The translations under genes and the position numbers were made by a program. From Apteryx mantelli (lineage: Eukaryota > Chordata > Aves > Apterygiformes > Apterygidae), in contig NC_089979.1 in the NCBI RefSeq assembly GCF_036417845.1, positions 20,912,458-20,976,457 on the forward strand: a DNA stretch of 64,000 nt, in the 5' to 3' direction. Below, piece by piece: positions 42,955 through 56,847 of this stretch (positions are counted from its first letter, which is position 1; every line of letters begins with the position of its first letter). The notes below the pieces were generated by a model. It was not told where the DNA came from, made no database searches, and saw only the letters and a program-made list of their open reading frames with translations.

Positions 42955-45900
42955 GAATAGGAAACAATAAGGTTATTTTTTAAATAGAGAATTGTTATAA
43001 CTACATGCACTGGATTCAAGAAATAGTACTTTGTCCAGGAAGATCATAAACTACATGCATTTTCAGACTGCCCTTGGATGGACAATCATATATGCAACAT
43101 CTGATACAAATGACCCCATGCTCCCACTGGACTGCTCCTTGACTTATGTCTTATTTTTAAGGTGTATGGTTTTGTTCCCTCTCTGCTTTCTTTACTAGCC
43201 TATTTTAAAATATTATTCTTAACATCTAAAGATTAAGAATCCCATAGACTTCCTCTCCCAGAACCTAGGAGTTCTAATATGTCTCAAATTTTTTAAACTA
43301 CCTGAAAGAATTTGGTTCCTGAATGCAACAATGTAAAGGGAGTTGGATAGGGCATTCTATAAAACCTTAGCCTAAATGCAGTGTTTTACCATGCAGGCTG
43401 CATTAACTGCTGTGACAGGCTTAAATCCTAATTTATTTCCTTTTAATAATTAACTAACAAAAGCAATTGGTTTCCCTAAAATATTTCAAAGTACTTTCAA
43501 GCAGTTTCTTTCCAATCAGTACGGAGGCTCTTCCATTTCAGATGCAACAAAATACAATAAAACCTCAATGCACATTGATGGGTCATTAGTATATCCTGAA
43601 AATGCTGCTTTGGGATTTTTGACATGATACATTATGACATAAAGATATTATTATGGAGATTCTCTGCATGATATATTATAATAATCCCAAAGCCATTGCA
43701 ATATATTTAGCAGTCCAGAGCATTATGAAGATTCTATAAAATAACATCAAGTTGCAAGCCTGAATTTGGGTATCTTTCTTAGTACTTGTCAAACGTGCCA
43801 CTTTTGGTGTAGATTGCCAATGCATACTAAACACAGTAGCACATGATATATGCCCACTCAGAGCATTTATTGTGTTGGTTTAATCATGGAATAAGAAACT
43901 ATTAATTCTAAGGTAGGAGGAAGAATCATGCTCTGAAATAAACCAACCTGAGAAGGTATTCTGAACATTAAAAGGCCAGAAATTGCCTGTCTTACTCCCA
44001 TAAAATTGTACTGTATTCTGAATGACTCAGCTGCTGACTCTACCATTAGGTAAGTGAAGAAAGAGAAAATGAGAATTATAACAAATTTGTGAACTATATC
44101 TGTTGACAGCTTGAAGGCTTTGTTGTTTCAAAAAAACCAAAGCCTTATATTGTGGACTGCACGGTTCAATCAGACTGAGGGGAATGTTTGTTCAATGGAG
44201 CTGGTCTAGGAAGTTGATTCAACTGGAAACTAACTCTGAAAAAAATACATATAAATTAGTTTTGAGCCAGATCTGTTCACTGAACCATGTGAGTGCCATT
44301 ACTGGCATCAAGGAGAGAACTGCCATACAGCAATCTTTACTTACAGTGAATTAAGTTCCTGTGGATCTAAATTCTAAAAGTATCTCTTTGCACAGTCTGA
44401 AATGCTGGGATTATTTGTGTGAACTCAGGACCTTCCTGCTACGGTCATTCAGCTGTTGGATCATAACTGAGTTGCACTCTTCTCCGGATGCAGGCAGGCA
44501 AATCTCACAAATTCTTGCCTTGAACTGACTAGACCTCCAGTGGCTGAACTGAGTTCTCCTCTCTTAGTATTTATCTGGTCTTGCTTTTATAGCTCACTCA
44601 GGCAAACTTTTGGGGAACTTCTGCCTAAATTAAGGGAAGGGAATTTTTCTTCCATTTAACAGAAGATATTCAGATGAAAACATCATTCCAGAGTTTATTT
44701 TACAAAAATGAATAAAAACAATTGGCTCAATTGATCATTTTACAGTCTATGAAATCTGTATGCTTTTCTCATTATGAACAGATAACATAAACTTGGTCCC
44801 AGATAAGAAGAATGTGCTTATGTGCACAGTTTGAAATCTAGATGACTGGGAATTTATATATTCAATGTTCTCTAGAATGTGCAAAAATAATAAATATAAT
44901 TCATTCAAGTGTTCATGCAGAAGTGATAGTCACTGTAATACCTTTGCAAAGTCATAAATTGTTTAAGGTAAATGTGAAGTCGTCTTCCATTCCACTCAAA
45001 AGCTAAAGCTGAAAAAAATATTCAGCTCATCAGCCTCAGTTACAAAAATTAGATTAAAAATCACCCTAAAATAAATAAGCAGTTTGCTCAGGAAGCTAGC
45101 ACGTGGGTGTGCTAGATCTATAAATATGCTGCTTTGCAAAAGAGCAAGTTAGACATTAGGCAGATTAGTAATCAAAGTGAAATGATTTAGCTGAACTCTT
45201 TAATACCTGCTCTGATAGTGGATAAAAGTATTCTACTGTCTCCCTACTAGTTCACTTTATAATATTTGAGTCCATAATTTGTGAAAGAATATCTCAGTGC
45301 ATCTAATGTTAAAATATTGGTCTAAGAGCTGTCTGTCTGCAAACTGGGTTTTTGAGTTGAGAGACAAAGTCTTTATATGCTAATAGTAAAACAAACAAAG
45401 AAAAAAGGTAAGGTTTTTGTTTTTAAACTGAATGCATCAACTCAAGCTAAATACAAATTAAATTCAACACAAGGCTTTAGTAGCCTTTTAGTGGGCTAGT
45501 TCTCATTCTTGTTTTACGCAGGAGCCATTCCTTTGATTTACTCCAGTGTAAGATCAGTATGGGGACTGCTTTCCACAGCGTGGAGCTGCTTTACCCTTTT
45601 AATATTCATGATAAGTGCAGGTTGGGTGTAATTTACCCAAGTGAATTATTACTTTATAACAAACAAACATGCTGAAATGACTTAAAGAGATTTTTAACCA
45701 GCATTTCTGTGGGTAGGGGGTCCTATTAATTTTGAAGACGGAAGTCCATGGGATCTATTAAAAATGAATTACCACTTCATTTTCACTACTGGAATATTAA
45801 TATATGTGCACACATTTTCCTTTTTGCTTTGGAAGCATAAAAGAAAAATATCACATTACAGGGAAATAATTATGTTTACCATCTATGTACAGTTATGGCA

Positions 45901-48900
45901 AATAGGTTTAATCTGTGAACAAAAGGGATTTGTTAGCACAGACTCTTAAAAAAGCAAGAAAATGATGAGATGAGAGACTAAGAACAAACAAACAAGGAAC
46001 TTGAAAGCAAAGACAAATGAATAGGTTGACTTAGCATGTTGTGGGAAAAGAGATCTTAGGGTGGAGTTATATATATTTTGGATACTCCAGAAATATGTTA
46101 GGAGCTGTGACTTCTGTGATTTAGGTTTTACAGATGATGCAGGTCAAGATTGTCAGCTAGAAGGAACTGACAATAATAAAAAGATTAAAAAATTTGAAAA
46201 GATAAAAGTCCTGATGGAACTTTAGAAAAAAAATTAAACTTTAGATTTCAAAAATGTGGCAAGATTTGGGTGTGCCCTCTGTGTAAGAATCAGATATCAA
46301 TAGCCGTTTCATCTTTGATGCTGAGCTTAAATCACAGGAAAAGATGTGGCTTGTATAGAGAATGAGATAGAAAAAAGAGTTTAGAAAGTTTCAGAATATG
46401 ATGACACCTTTAATTCCCCTTTCACGTTCAGTATATGTCTGAATAGATATATTCAAATTAGTGGAGTTATATAAATTTAACTCTGAATAGACTTAGATAT
46501 CAAGAGTTCAATTTTTGCCTTATATGTTTGGGGCCTCAAGGGAAACATCAAAAGGACATGTCATAGGCAGACTGATTTCCAAGAATGAGAAAAAAGAGGT
46601 AACCAAATCTATTGAGGAAAGGTCAGGCCATCAAGAGAGAGAATCTTAAGAAAAAAGCGCGTATCCAAGCCTACAAAACTATTTAATTTCAAAAAGAAGT
46701 TAAACAGAAGAAATCACAGTAAGCAGAAACCACAAAACAAATGCTAGATGGGTAGAGAAGAACAGAAAAGGCAATGTTGTTACAAGAAATTTTGATAGGA
46801 TTTAAGTTTTCAGAAGTACCAGAACTATTTTTCTTCCCCCCCAGTCTTAGCTGTACAAACTACAGTCATCTGGCACAGATCTTAAGTATTCCAAATTATG
46901 CAAAAGTTATGGCATGTCTGTGTGTGTCTGAAATATATAAGCTGTCTGTCAGTCTGTCTAGCTGTCATCTACGGTTGGAGTTCTTTTTGTTCACTAAAGG
47001 AAAAATGCTGAAAGATATAAATGTATAAATATAATTTGTTTCCTTTCAGTTATATATTGCATGAGAAGATTTCCTTTGTGTGGTTTAGCTACCTCAGAAC
47101 AGCTGCCTTCCTGTTCTAATTTCTTCTGGAGTTGGTTGAGACGTCTTTGCAAGACTCATATGCTTTGTGGAATATAGCACCTCGTGTGGCAGCTTGACGG
47201 CAGGTTTCTCCCTGCTGCAGAACCAATTGTATATCTGCTGTGATGTATGCCTTGGAGGAGGCTGGTAAGCTGTGGGAGATGGGAATGAAACAAATCCTTT
47301 GCTGATCCTTTTCTCCTTTTCATTCAAAAGTAGACATTGGGCAGTAGGTTCGTAGGTCACATCTTACTCTTTCTAGATTGTCTTAACACTTCTTACTGCT
47401 GTATATGAACATTCAGGACACATCACATTCAGGACCTGTCACAATGTACTTAACTCATTGTCTAATATCAGAGTCACAGAAGTCTTTAAATATCTTCCCT
47501 TTTTTTCTTGTACTGTCCTAACCTCCAAATGTCATCCAAAAGCCATCTGTACAGTTGTTTTATGAGTAATGTCATATGAGTGTGACAAAAACCTAATAAA
47601 CCTCTGTGGACTCTGGTGCTTCATCCTCAGTAAAATATACAATCAACTTTTATGAGCCTTCTTTATAGGCTAACAGGTAGAACTTTTTTTCTTGTGATCA
47701 GAAGGTCAGCAGTATAAATAGAACAGATGTATTTTATGTTATGAGATATAAAAAAGTAGGCTTTGGATATAAGAAATTAGAGAGTAAATCCTAATTTTGA
47801 GAATTGTTTGGGGGACATAGTAGGCAGTACATCATGCACAGCTACTTTTGTTTAAAGCTAGTTGTTGGGTCTCAACATCACTGCAAAGAAAACAGTGACA
47901 TAAATGAAGAGTAAATACAAGCATTTTTGCTGAGGGCAAGGCAAGGTGGAGAGTTCAAAAACTGGCTCTCAGAATGTTTAGCTAACAATGCTAACATCAT
48001 AGTAGCAACTCCAAACCTTTAATATCGTATGGTCCATTGTCAGTTTTTGTGTTAAAGCAATAGATAAGCTTGTAACCAACAACGTATTGGCATGGATATC
48101 TAATAATTCATCCATCTTAGCACTTTGCATTCATGGAAGTTGACAGTCTGATTGTAAAAGTGGCAAGCCAGTAAGACAAAAAGAAAAAAAAGTAAAATTC
48201 AAAGCTACTGTTCAAAAACATTAATTGTTCCCCTATGTAGGATGCAACCAGTTTCTTCCTTTTTTACATCATCACTTCCATAATGTGGCAAAATTTGTAA
48301 TCTTTTGTATGATGCTTTTTCAGAAAGAAATCAGACACAATATGCACTCAGAATAATTGTCCCTGAATTTAGCACAATGGATGTTAGCAAGGAAAGTAAG
48401 TCTTCACTTTCAGGACTATACTTGGAATTGGCCCTTTCTGCTTCCTCTCTTCGTCACTCTTCATGTAATCCCAGCAATAGTGTGCACTGATTGTTTGATT
48501 GTCATTCTAAATTTAGCCAATAAAACTGCAAGCATCTCCCATCCATATTTTAAACTGCAACTCTATAGCGATTTAAAGCTACTGAAGTATAGCTGAAAAT
48601 TATTTCATCTATATGAAACCGTACTGTTATCAGGTCCTAGGCAATGGAAATACAAAGAGATTTGAGGGTGAATATCTAATCAGAGCCCACAGTCACAATG
48701 TACAGCTGTACTAATTCATTCTGTGTCAGTTATCATAAATTCTGCAGGGACCCTCTGGAAATCTGCACTCATATCTCTGGGATTTGTAAGTAAATATGGC
48801 TGTTCAACAGGTACCAGCCAGTGTCATTAGTATGTATGTTGACTATTATAGCAGAATTAGGCTTCATGCTTGGTATTAGATTCTACTTACACTTTACAGG

Positions 48901-51173
48901 AGCATCCCTCGGTTAATTCTCTCTCTCTAAAAATGTATCTATTTTGGTTTCAAAGATGTCAAAACTAGGGAGAAAATGCAGAGGAGACAGAGAAGAAGAG
49001 AAGGAATGGTGGTGTATTTCAGAGCACCAACACCTGTGACTGGGAAAAACTTTGAGTCATTATTTCTATGAAAAAAATTATTTCCTTGTTAATTCTTGTC
49101 AGATCCTTATGGGTTATGTATCCTGCAAGTTCCCAGGCTTTAAATAGTTAAGAATTTAGATCAGAGGATATGTTATATCAGTGATTTATTAGTAACTGGT
49201 TACATATACTATATAGCTAAGGCACAGCATATGCCATATCACCCTGCACAACTCTGAAATGGGGCTCCTTTAATTGTCTATCTACATTTCTCTTACTGGA
49301 TTTTATAAAAGGAGGGTTTTCCAGCCTCACTTTTTCCATTAGCAAGTTAATCCACTGTTGCATATTAGGAATCATATTAATATTCCATTATCTTATTATT
49401 AGCTTTTCAGCTGCCAAAACATCTCTGATGATAAAGTTGCTTTCTGGTAGCTCAAAGCTTCTAATTAATTTGTTCCTTAAGCCAAACAGAGAGCAGAAAG
49501 GCAGTAATGCTGCCAGGACTGTCATTTCTTTGTTGCACCCTACATTAAATCTGAAAATCTCACCAATGTCAATCATTTGGTCCAACATAAAATAGCTGTT
49601 GTAATGAAGACTTGTCACAGGATCGACACCTCGGATTCACCTCAGAATTTATTTTTGATACCTTGCTATTTATCTAGCAGCAGGAGACCATATGCTGTGA
49701 CAATAAAAGGATTTCATTGATGTCATGTCTTAAGATGCATCATTTCTAGAGGGTTTGCAACCCACATGCATTAATCTTACAGAAGATAACATGCAAGAAG
49801 AAAATAAATTTATTTGAAGAAGTCAGAAGGCAAATCATGATGGAGCACAACAATTACGGGTTCTCTTGCTGTATAGAGCAAACACTAGTTCTACTATTCC
49901 AGGAGACTAAGAACTTCCACTTGAGTCAAACAAATATTTTTAATATTCATTTTACTCCTATGACATTGGTAGCCTGATCTAACAGTAAAAAAAAGATTAC
50001 GTAACAGAGGGCTTGTTATGCTTGTTACATAACAGGGAAAAAATCACTATGCATGCTGAGCATATCTGTTTCGAGGGCAGAACTCTGTTACCATATTTAA
50101 AAATGATTTGCTTTTGGAAATAGATGCTGTTGGATTAGTATAGGTGGTTTCATGTAGCAACTACTAGGCAACATTCTTCAGCTTTTGTTATCACAGATTT
50201 ATTCTGCATGATCATAGTGGTCCCTTCTGGCACTTGAAGCCTATGCATTGGTGAAAGAGTCTGACCCAAAAACGTTCTAAAGCCTTTGCAGCCAAAGTAG
50301 CTTTTCAGAAATTGAAAAAGAATAAGACTCCATGTTAACTGGATGGAAGGACTGTTATGAGTGTTGCTTTATTTCTGCAACATCTAAACTTTCATTTCAT
50401 TAATTTTTTTAGAGTTTTTGCTTTTCTTTATTTTCTGCACCAGCATGGATATAATGGATAACAGTTTTCTTTTACCAATTATCTAATCAATTTTTCTTGT
50501 CTTTCTAGTGCCTTTTATCTTCTCTTTAATATGTATTCACTTGAAGAAACTGCCATGAATAAACTATCAGTTTTATTAACATTATTAATATAAGTATAAA
50601 ACATTTCAGTTGCAGTTGACTTCACGTATCTATCATGTAACAAATCTATTGAAAGTAAGCAGTTAAATAGCAATTTGCTCCATAAATAAATGGAAGGCTT
50701 ACATAATGAATGTTTTTTTCTTGTGGACCACCAAAATGTAGTTAATGTATCACTTCTGGATGCATTAGGCAATCTCTTATTCACCTACACACCCAGGAAG
50801 CTACTGTGTTATGTGTTGGGGTACCTGATATCTTTTGCCATATTTTACTGCCTTTTCTCTGAAGCTTACTGAATGGAAAATCAATTGTTTAGATCCTGGA
50901 GATCTAGGCATAGCTATTTTAACATTTGCTTTGATTTAGATTTTTGCATTTAGAAAATGGTTTCAAGCCTACATAAGCCTACTTTACTTAAAAACACCTT
51001 AATTTGCAGGCACCACTACAATGTTATTATTTAGCAGCGTAAGTTAGATTCAGCAAACTAGGCCACTCAGAACTGGAACTGTACATCTCATGCAGGAAAA
51101 AAAAAAGCGCTGACTTCTCCTCTTCCAAGGAAACTGAAGTTTCCCTTGAGCATGTAAACAATTAATTTTACTT

Positions 51174-51178
<5 letters not shown>

Positions 51179-51209
<31 letters not shown>
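51179..51209. repeat. (TG)n microsatellite
   Basis: About fifteen TG units, bordered by TATATA sequence on both sides. Confidence 0.92.
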
Positions 51210-51211
<2 letters not shown>

Positions 51212-54200
51212 ATATGAGCTATATATCTATATGTATTCTATATTTATAATGTAAGTATGTAAGCTTTTGGTTTCTCATTAGCATAAAAATCTGGTTTGCT
51301 ATGACTCTTCTTTGCCTAATTTCTGTTTTCCAAGCTGAGAATTTTCATTTCCAAAGACAGGACTTTGCATTATTATTGGTATTGGAAAGAGTTAGCTACT
51401 GATGTCAGAGGCCAGGAATAGGGAGAAGAGGGAGGGGAAGTTGGAATAGTGGGAAGGAGTTTGTCTTTCCTTAAATCAAAGAACCAAAAACTTCCAGTAG
51501 CCTAATTTCCTTGCTTCCACTTACCCCAAGGTGATAAGAATCAAAAATAATCCTTGCTTTTTTAGACTGAATTTATTTCTGATCAAGAATGGGATGCATT
51601 TTGAAGCTGGGAGGCCTTCATAGGTAAATTCCTCCTAAACATCTTCTTACAGAGTGCCTATGTTGATCTCAGTTATGACATATCTGGCTTAGGCAATGAG
51701 AAAACGAGGTTGATTATTCTAAATAATAGAGAGTTTTATAATTCATCACCAACACTTTCAGCCACACGGAGATGCCTCTTTACAGCTAGTTCAAATCTTG
51801 AAGCTTAGGGGTGTATATGTCAGTACTTATCTTGCCAAGCAAGTTTTGCCTTCCGCACTGCATTTAAATTATGGACTGTTCAAATTTGTGGACCAAATAT
51901 TCTGAGAAGTAGCCTTGCACTTCGACTCCCTAATTTTATCCGTTCTGGAGAAGAAAAGAGCAGGTTTTTGGGGACAGGCTGTTCAGCCCTGGAGCTTTAC
52001 TTCGCTTAAAGACAATTATCACTGTAATAAAAACATATTTAGATAAAATTATAAAGCACAGTTGACTATGAAAAAGAACTTAAAAGCCTCAGACACTGAA
52101 TTTTAAGTGGAACAATGAACTATTTACAAATAAGAATGTGCTATTTTTACGTTTTCCTCATGTGGACCAGGATTTGACAAATATAATTCCCATTTGAATA
52201 TGTAACAAAAGAAACATTCAAAGCTGTTTTAGAGTTTGGTGCATGAGCATAATTATATTTTTTCAATCATATTAAAAATGTTAACATCTTCAAAACAATG
52301 CATCCAGCATTCTACCAGCTTTCCATTTATATCCAATTAGCCACAAGCAGTGCTTTTCAGTGCAATACTTATTTAAATGGTTCATGAATATACACTCATA
52401 TTACTTGATAACTTACAAATTCAGCATCCTCTTTTCACTGGGGGAGCTTTTATTCTAACATTTGAAACTGCAGTGACTACTTGTTAGCTGATTTTATACT
52501 AGAAGAAGAAAAAAATGGTTTTGTATATATTTTTAATAAATTTCCCTTCCAAAAAATTGATTATTCTAATAAAATTAAGATCTCATTATGTCCCAGACAA
52601 ATTAACACTCCTGAAAGGAAAAAATGGATTAGAGAAAATTTGGCAGCTTGTTTGCTTTTGCTTTAAAAAGGTTGAAGTTGTGCATTGTGGCTAGGAACTT
52701 AGTAAGAAATCTGTAGTTCACTCAATATTTTTAACTCAGTGTAGTAATATTTAATATTTTGTTTTCAGGGCATGACAGATTTTCCCATATGCTTCTTTAT
52801 GATCGCATTACAGTTTCCTCAATTTAACCATGTCCCTCTGAGAATTTGTTGTTAACAACTGAACTGTTAATATTTGGACTGATTTGAAATAGGCATCTTA
52901 TTCAGAGACAATATATGCTCTAGAGGTATATCAGTACCACATCCCAAGAGACCTTTGTATAAGTGAAGCACAAACATATACATTGAACTGTTCTTAAATT
53001 CATCCATGAATTACTATGTGCACAGCCCTCAATCACAGAAAATATACATTTTTTAATTTCAAATGGAAATAATGCATATTTGTAAATCAATTGTGGTATT
53101 CTGCGTGGTAAGAGAGGCCGTTTGTCTGGCAAGACGTTGCAGAAACTACCAATAAAATCAGACTATTTTAAGAAAGTGGAAAGAGGTAATTCTTGGTAGT
53201 TATGTTCATTTTAATTCACTGTTTGCCTTCCAAACTCATGTTGTATTACATTAAAAATAATGTGTTACAAGAAGACTTCAAGACTTCTTGACCATTTAAA
53301 ACTTGTTTTAGAGAAAGCAGTATAACTGAGATCGATTCATGAATGACAACTATTTTGAGGAAGAAATAATTTCTTAACATTGTTGTAGTTTCAAAAGTGT
53401 TTTATAAGAGGGCGATAAAACCTTTTTGTGCATATTTTTTTATTCATATGAGAACCCATTATGAACTCCTCCTGAAAAGGGTTAACCATAGAAATCCTTG
53501 CCCAGAGGACATTGAAGGGTTGGTTACAGATGGCTTTTAACAGATGGTTATTAAAAATATTGTGGCGCTTAATTACTCTACATTTTCTGGATGGAGAATG
53601 CCAAAAAAGCCTGCAGTGTAGTCAGTGGTTATAGTGGTACTTATCTGAAAAAAAATCTTTATGTTGTGGAACAGCTGAACAAAACATTAACCTCTTTACC
53701 CGGTTTGAAATGACTGGTAAGTTTTGAGAATTGGGATGTCTTTATGGTTCTAGGGTGTGGGGTTTCTCTAGTAAGATGCCAAAGGAACATGTAGTTGCTG
53801 AGCAAAAGACAGAGATCAAAGGTTGCTGATAAAGCTTTTCACTGTCGACTGCCCAGGCTCTCTGGTGAATGTTATTCACTGTGGGATTTTCTGTGGCCAC
53901 TTTGACTGGGTTTTGTTGCAACTTTTGTCAAGGTAAAAAAAGAAATAAGTCTGTTTACTTTGAGAAATAATAATAATAAAAAGCTTTGGAGAAAAAATGT
54001 AGAATGCCACTAATTTCTCTTTCAACAGGAAATTTACTCACTGTCCAATTCCGGAAAGGCAGAACCATCCCACATTGCCACATCACTAATTACTATGTTC
54101 TACTGTCTTCTTTTTACCATTTCTAAATTCATATTCCCACAGAATGCTGCAAAATAGCCAGGGATCTTTTTTTTTTGGTTGAGTCTTGAGAAGAGCAGAG

Positions 54201-55425
54201 TTTGGTATCATGTTTTCAAAACCTTCAGTCACTCAGTTCTGGCTGGCCTGAAGAAAAGAGAAGTCCTATGCATTTCACCTTATGGCATTCTAAACCATCT
54301 TGTTGAATATTTCTCTTGGTCCCAATTTCTGCATAGTCACATAACTGACAGTTAAAATTAAAACCTACAAGGTTTTAATATTAAAGAGGTATTTTGTTTT
54401 AAAAAATCCAATAATAATTTTTTATCTATATCTCAAAAAGGCAGTGTGAATTCTGTTGAAAAATCCTTCCAAAATCATGACCTCTAAATAATTGTCAGGC
54501 CACAGTTGATCTCCCTCCTTTGTTGACAAGGCCTCAGGGGCTTTTCTTGATAGGCTTTCACTTCAACGCAGGCAGTCTGAGTGGCAAACAAAGAGGGTTT
54601 ACACTATTCTAGCTTACGGTGCAATCTGGCTTTAAATTGCTTAGCTCTGTATTGAACTTTTACTAAATTTCTGCTCCAGTTACTTCAAGCTTAGCAGTCT
54701 TCACATCAGTGGTCTAAAAAGCACTGACCAATATACTGTACCAAAACCATTGTGGGCAATTATTGCAGAACAGTAGTTAATTAGACACTCTGTCAGTCAC
54801 ATAGGTGTCAATATTGCATCAAATGGCAACACAAATTAGCCAAGACAAATAATCTATTTTTTTTTCTTTTTGAGAAAGAAGGCTAATAAGAAAGTCTATC
54901 AGTAATTGAAAAGATTCATTAATTGTTTACAATATCGTACAATATCTTATGTTAAAATGGAGAAAGATGGTATAACATGAATTGCAAGGGACATTACATA
55001 ACATAGGATAAGTTCAGAGAAGCACAAGATAGTTGCATGGTGGTTGGCTAATTTACCTGAATCATGGTGTATTTCTAGTGATGCTGAAATCAGTGAGAGA
55101 CCCTAACCTGACATACCTCAAATCAACTGAAAAATTATGTATTGCGAAGAGGACTTTCACATTTCCTAATTATTATAATTTTATCTGTATCAACCATTCA
55201 ACTGCAATGCAATCCAAAACAACACTTTCTTAACAATCAACAAGTGTCTATGATAAGAGTTTGAGGGAGAAAAAAAGCAGATGAACATGGATATCCAAAA
55301 GAGTGTTAAAGTGGACACAAAACTGTCATCAGTCTACTATTTGAAAGTCATCCTATTCATTTTGTTGCACTTTAACAGAAGATTTTAAGATGATTTTAAA
55401 TTATTTTTAAAGGCAGAAAATCTTC

Positions 55426-55468
55426 GCTATTTATAAAAATGGCTATTTATAAATTCGCTATTTATAAA
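55426..55468. repeat. triplicated GCTATTTATAAA
   Basis: The 12-mer GCTATTTATAAA occurs at 55426, 55442 and 55457, with spacers of 4 and 3 bases. A small, recent-looking local duplication. Confidence 0.85.
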
Positions 55469-56787
55469 AATTTAAAAATTTAATCTTTATGTCTATACTT
55501 GAATGAAGCAAGGTACTGAAAGTGAAACTTTGGTTTCCATTTAAACTCTCCAAATAGCTGAGTCCCCCTTTCTACAAAAGCTCATGATGGGGTTTGCTGA
55601 GCTTGCCGGCAAGCCACAGGATGGGGAGATGAAGTCCAGTTGTCACAATGTGTTGTTTTTCTGGGCCTTACAAAGCCTTAATCTGAAACTCTTCCAAAGT
55701 AAATAGTTCTGTGAATCCACTGACAGTGACTGACTTCATATATTGTTTATTTGACTATGTTTTATTGTTATGTACTTGTTTGTCAGCATTGCAACCTCTT
55801 AAAAAAAGATTTGGGGATGTTCCACTGAATCTGAGTCTCTGCTAGTGAAGTCGGAGCAGAATATGCTGTATATCAATGTATGGTTTTCAAATAATTCCAT
55901 TCATTTTGACTTAAAATTGTGCTTGTTTTGGCAGCTGATTTAACTATTAAAACACTGCATCTGATATGTCCATCAGAGGTTGCCAATCTCTATTTCATCT
56001 GTTTTTTATTATGAGATTTATATACAGATTTTAAACTATCAATTTAAGAAAGTCTTTTTATTCACAAAATCATTTAATCGGTTATCTAAATTTAAGCAAG
56101 TAAAATATGAATAAACTCTTATTTGTATAAAATTACTCTCTCTGCTCCAATGATGTTTTCATGAAATCCACTCAATTCAGAATATGCCAGCCCAAAGCTG
56201 CAGAATGAGTTCCCACTGGCAACAAGAACCAGAGCGCTGTCTTCTGCTCCACCAGTGCTCTTTTCATCTCACTTGCCCCCACACAGCAACAAAAGTTTAC
56301 AGTGAAAAAAAATGTTAACCAATGACACTCACACTGCTCACTGCGTTCTCAATAGTTTCTCGGACGCTACCAAGAGAGAGCCGGGCAAGCAATACACTCT
56401 AAAATGCAGGTTGGGAATGTTCCTCCATTAGGTGAGCATCTATGACTATCGTATCCTCCAGTCTCTTTATAAATCCACCTGTTGCATCTTCGAGTCTGAA
56501 CAAGCCCTTTATAAATGTGAGTTTGCATACTCTCCAGTCCAACAGGGCAGCATTTGAAAATGAGTGGTATAAAAAGATTTTCATTAAAAAGTTTTTCATT
56601 ACCAGAGAACTAAATCAAAAACTACATTTCAGGAGTAATCCCAAAGTATATGACTATGCCTATGAAGTATGTGAAGAGAAATTTTGTATTCTTGTTTAAA
56701 TATGGAAAAATAGAGAAATGGATGCGCTAGTACTACCCTGAATAACTTGTAACTACTTTGGATATTCACTGAGAATGTTTAGGACAG

Positions 56788-56847
56788 TTTATTTTATTTT
56801 ATTTTATTTTTATTTTATTTTATTTTATTTTATTTTTTATTTTTTTT
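56788..56847. repeat. (TTTTA)n pentanucleotide repeat
   Basis: About eleven TTTTA units with minor interruptions, ending in a T run. Confidence 0.92.
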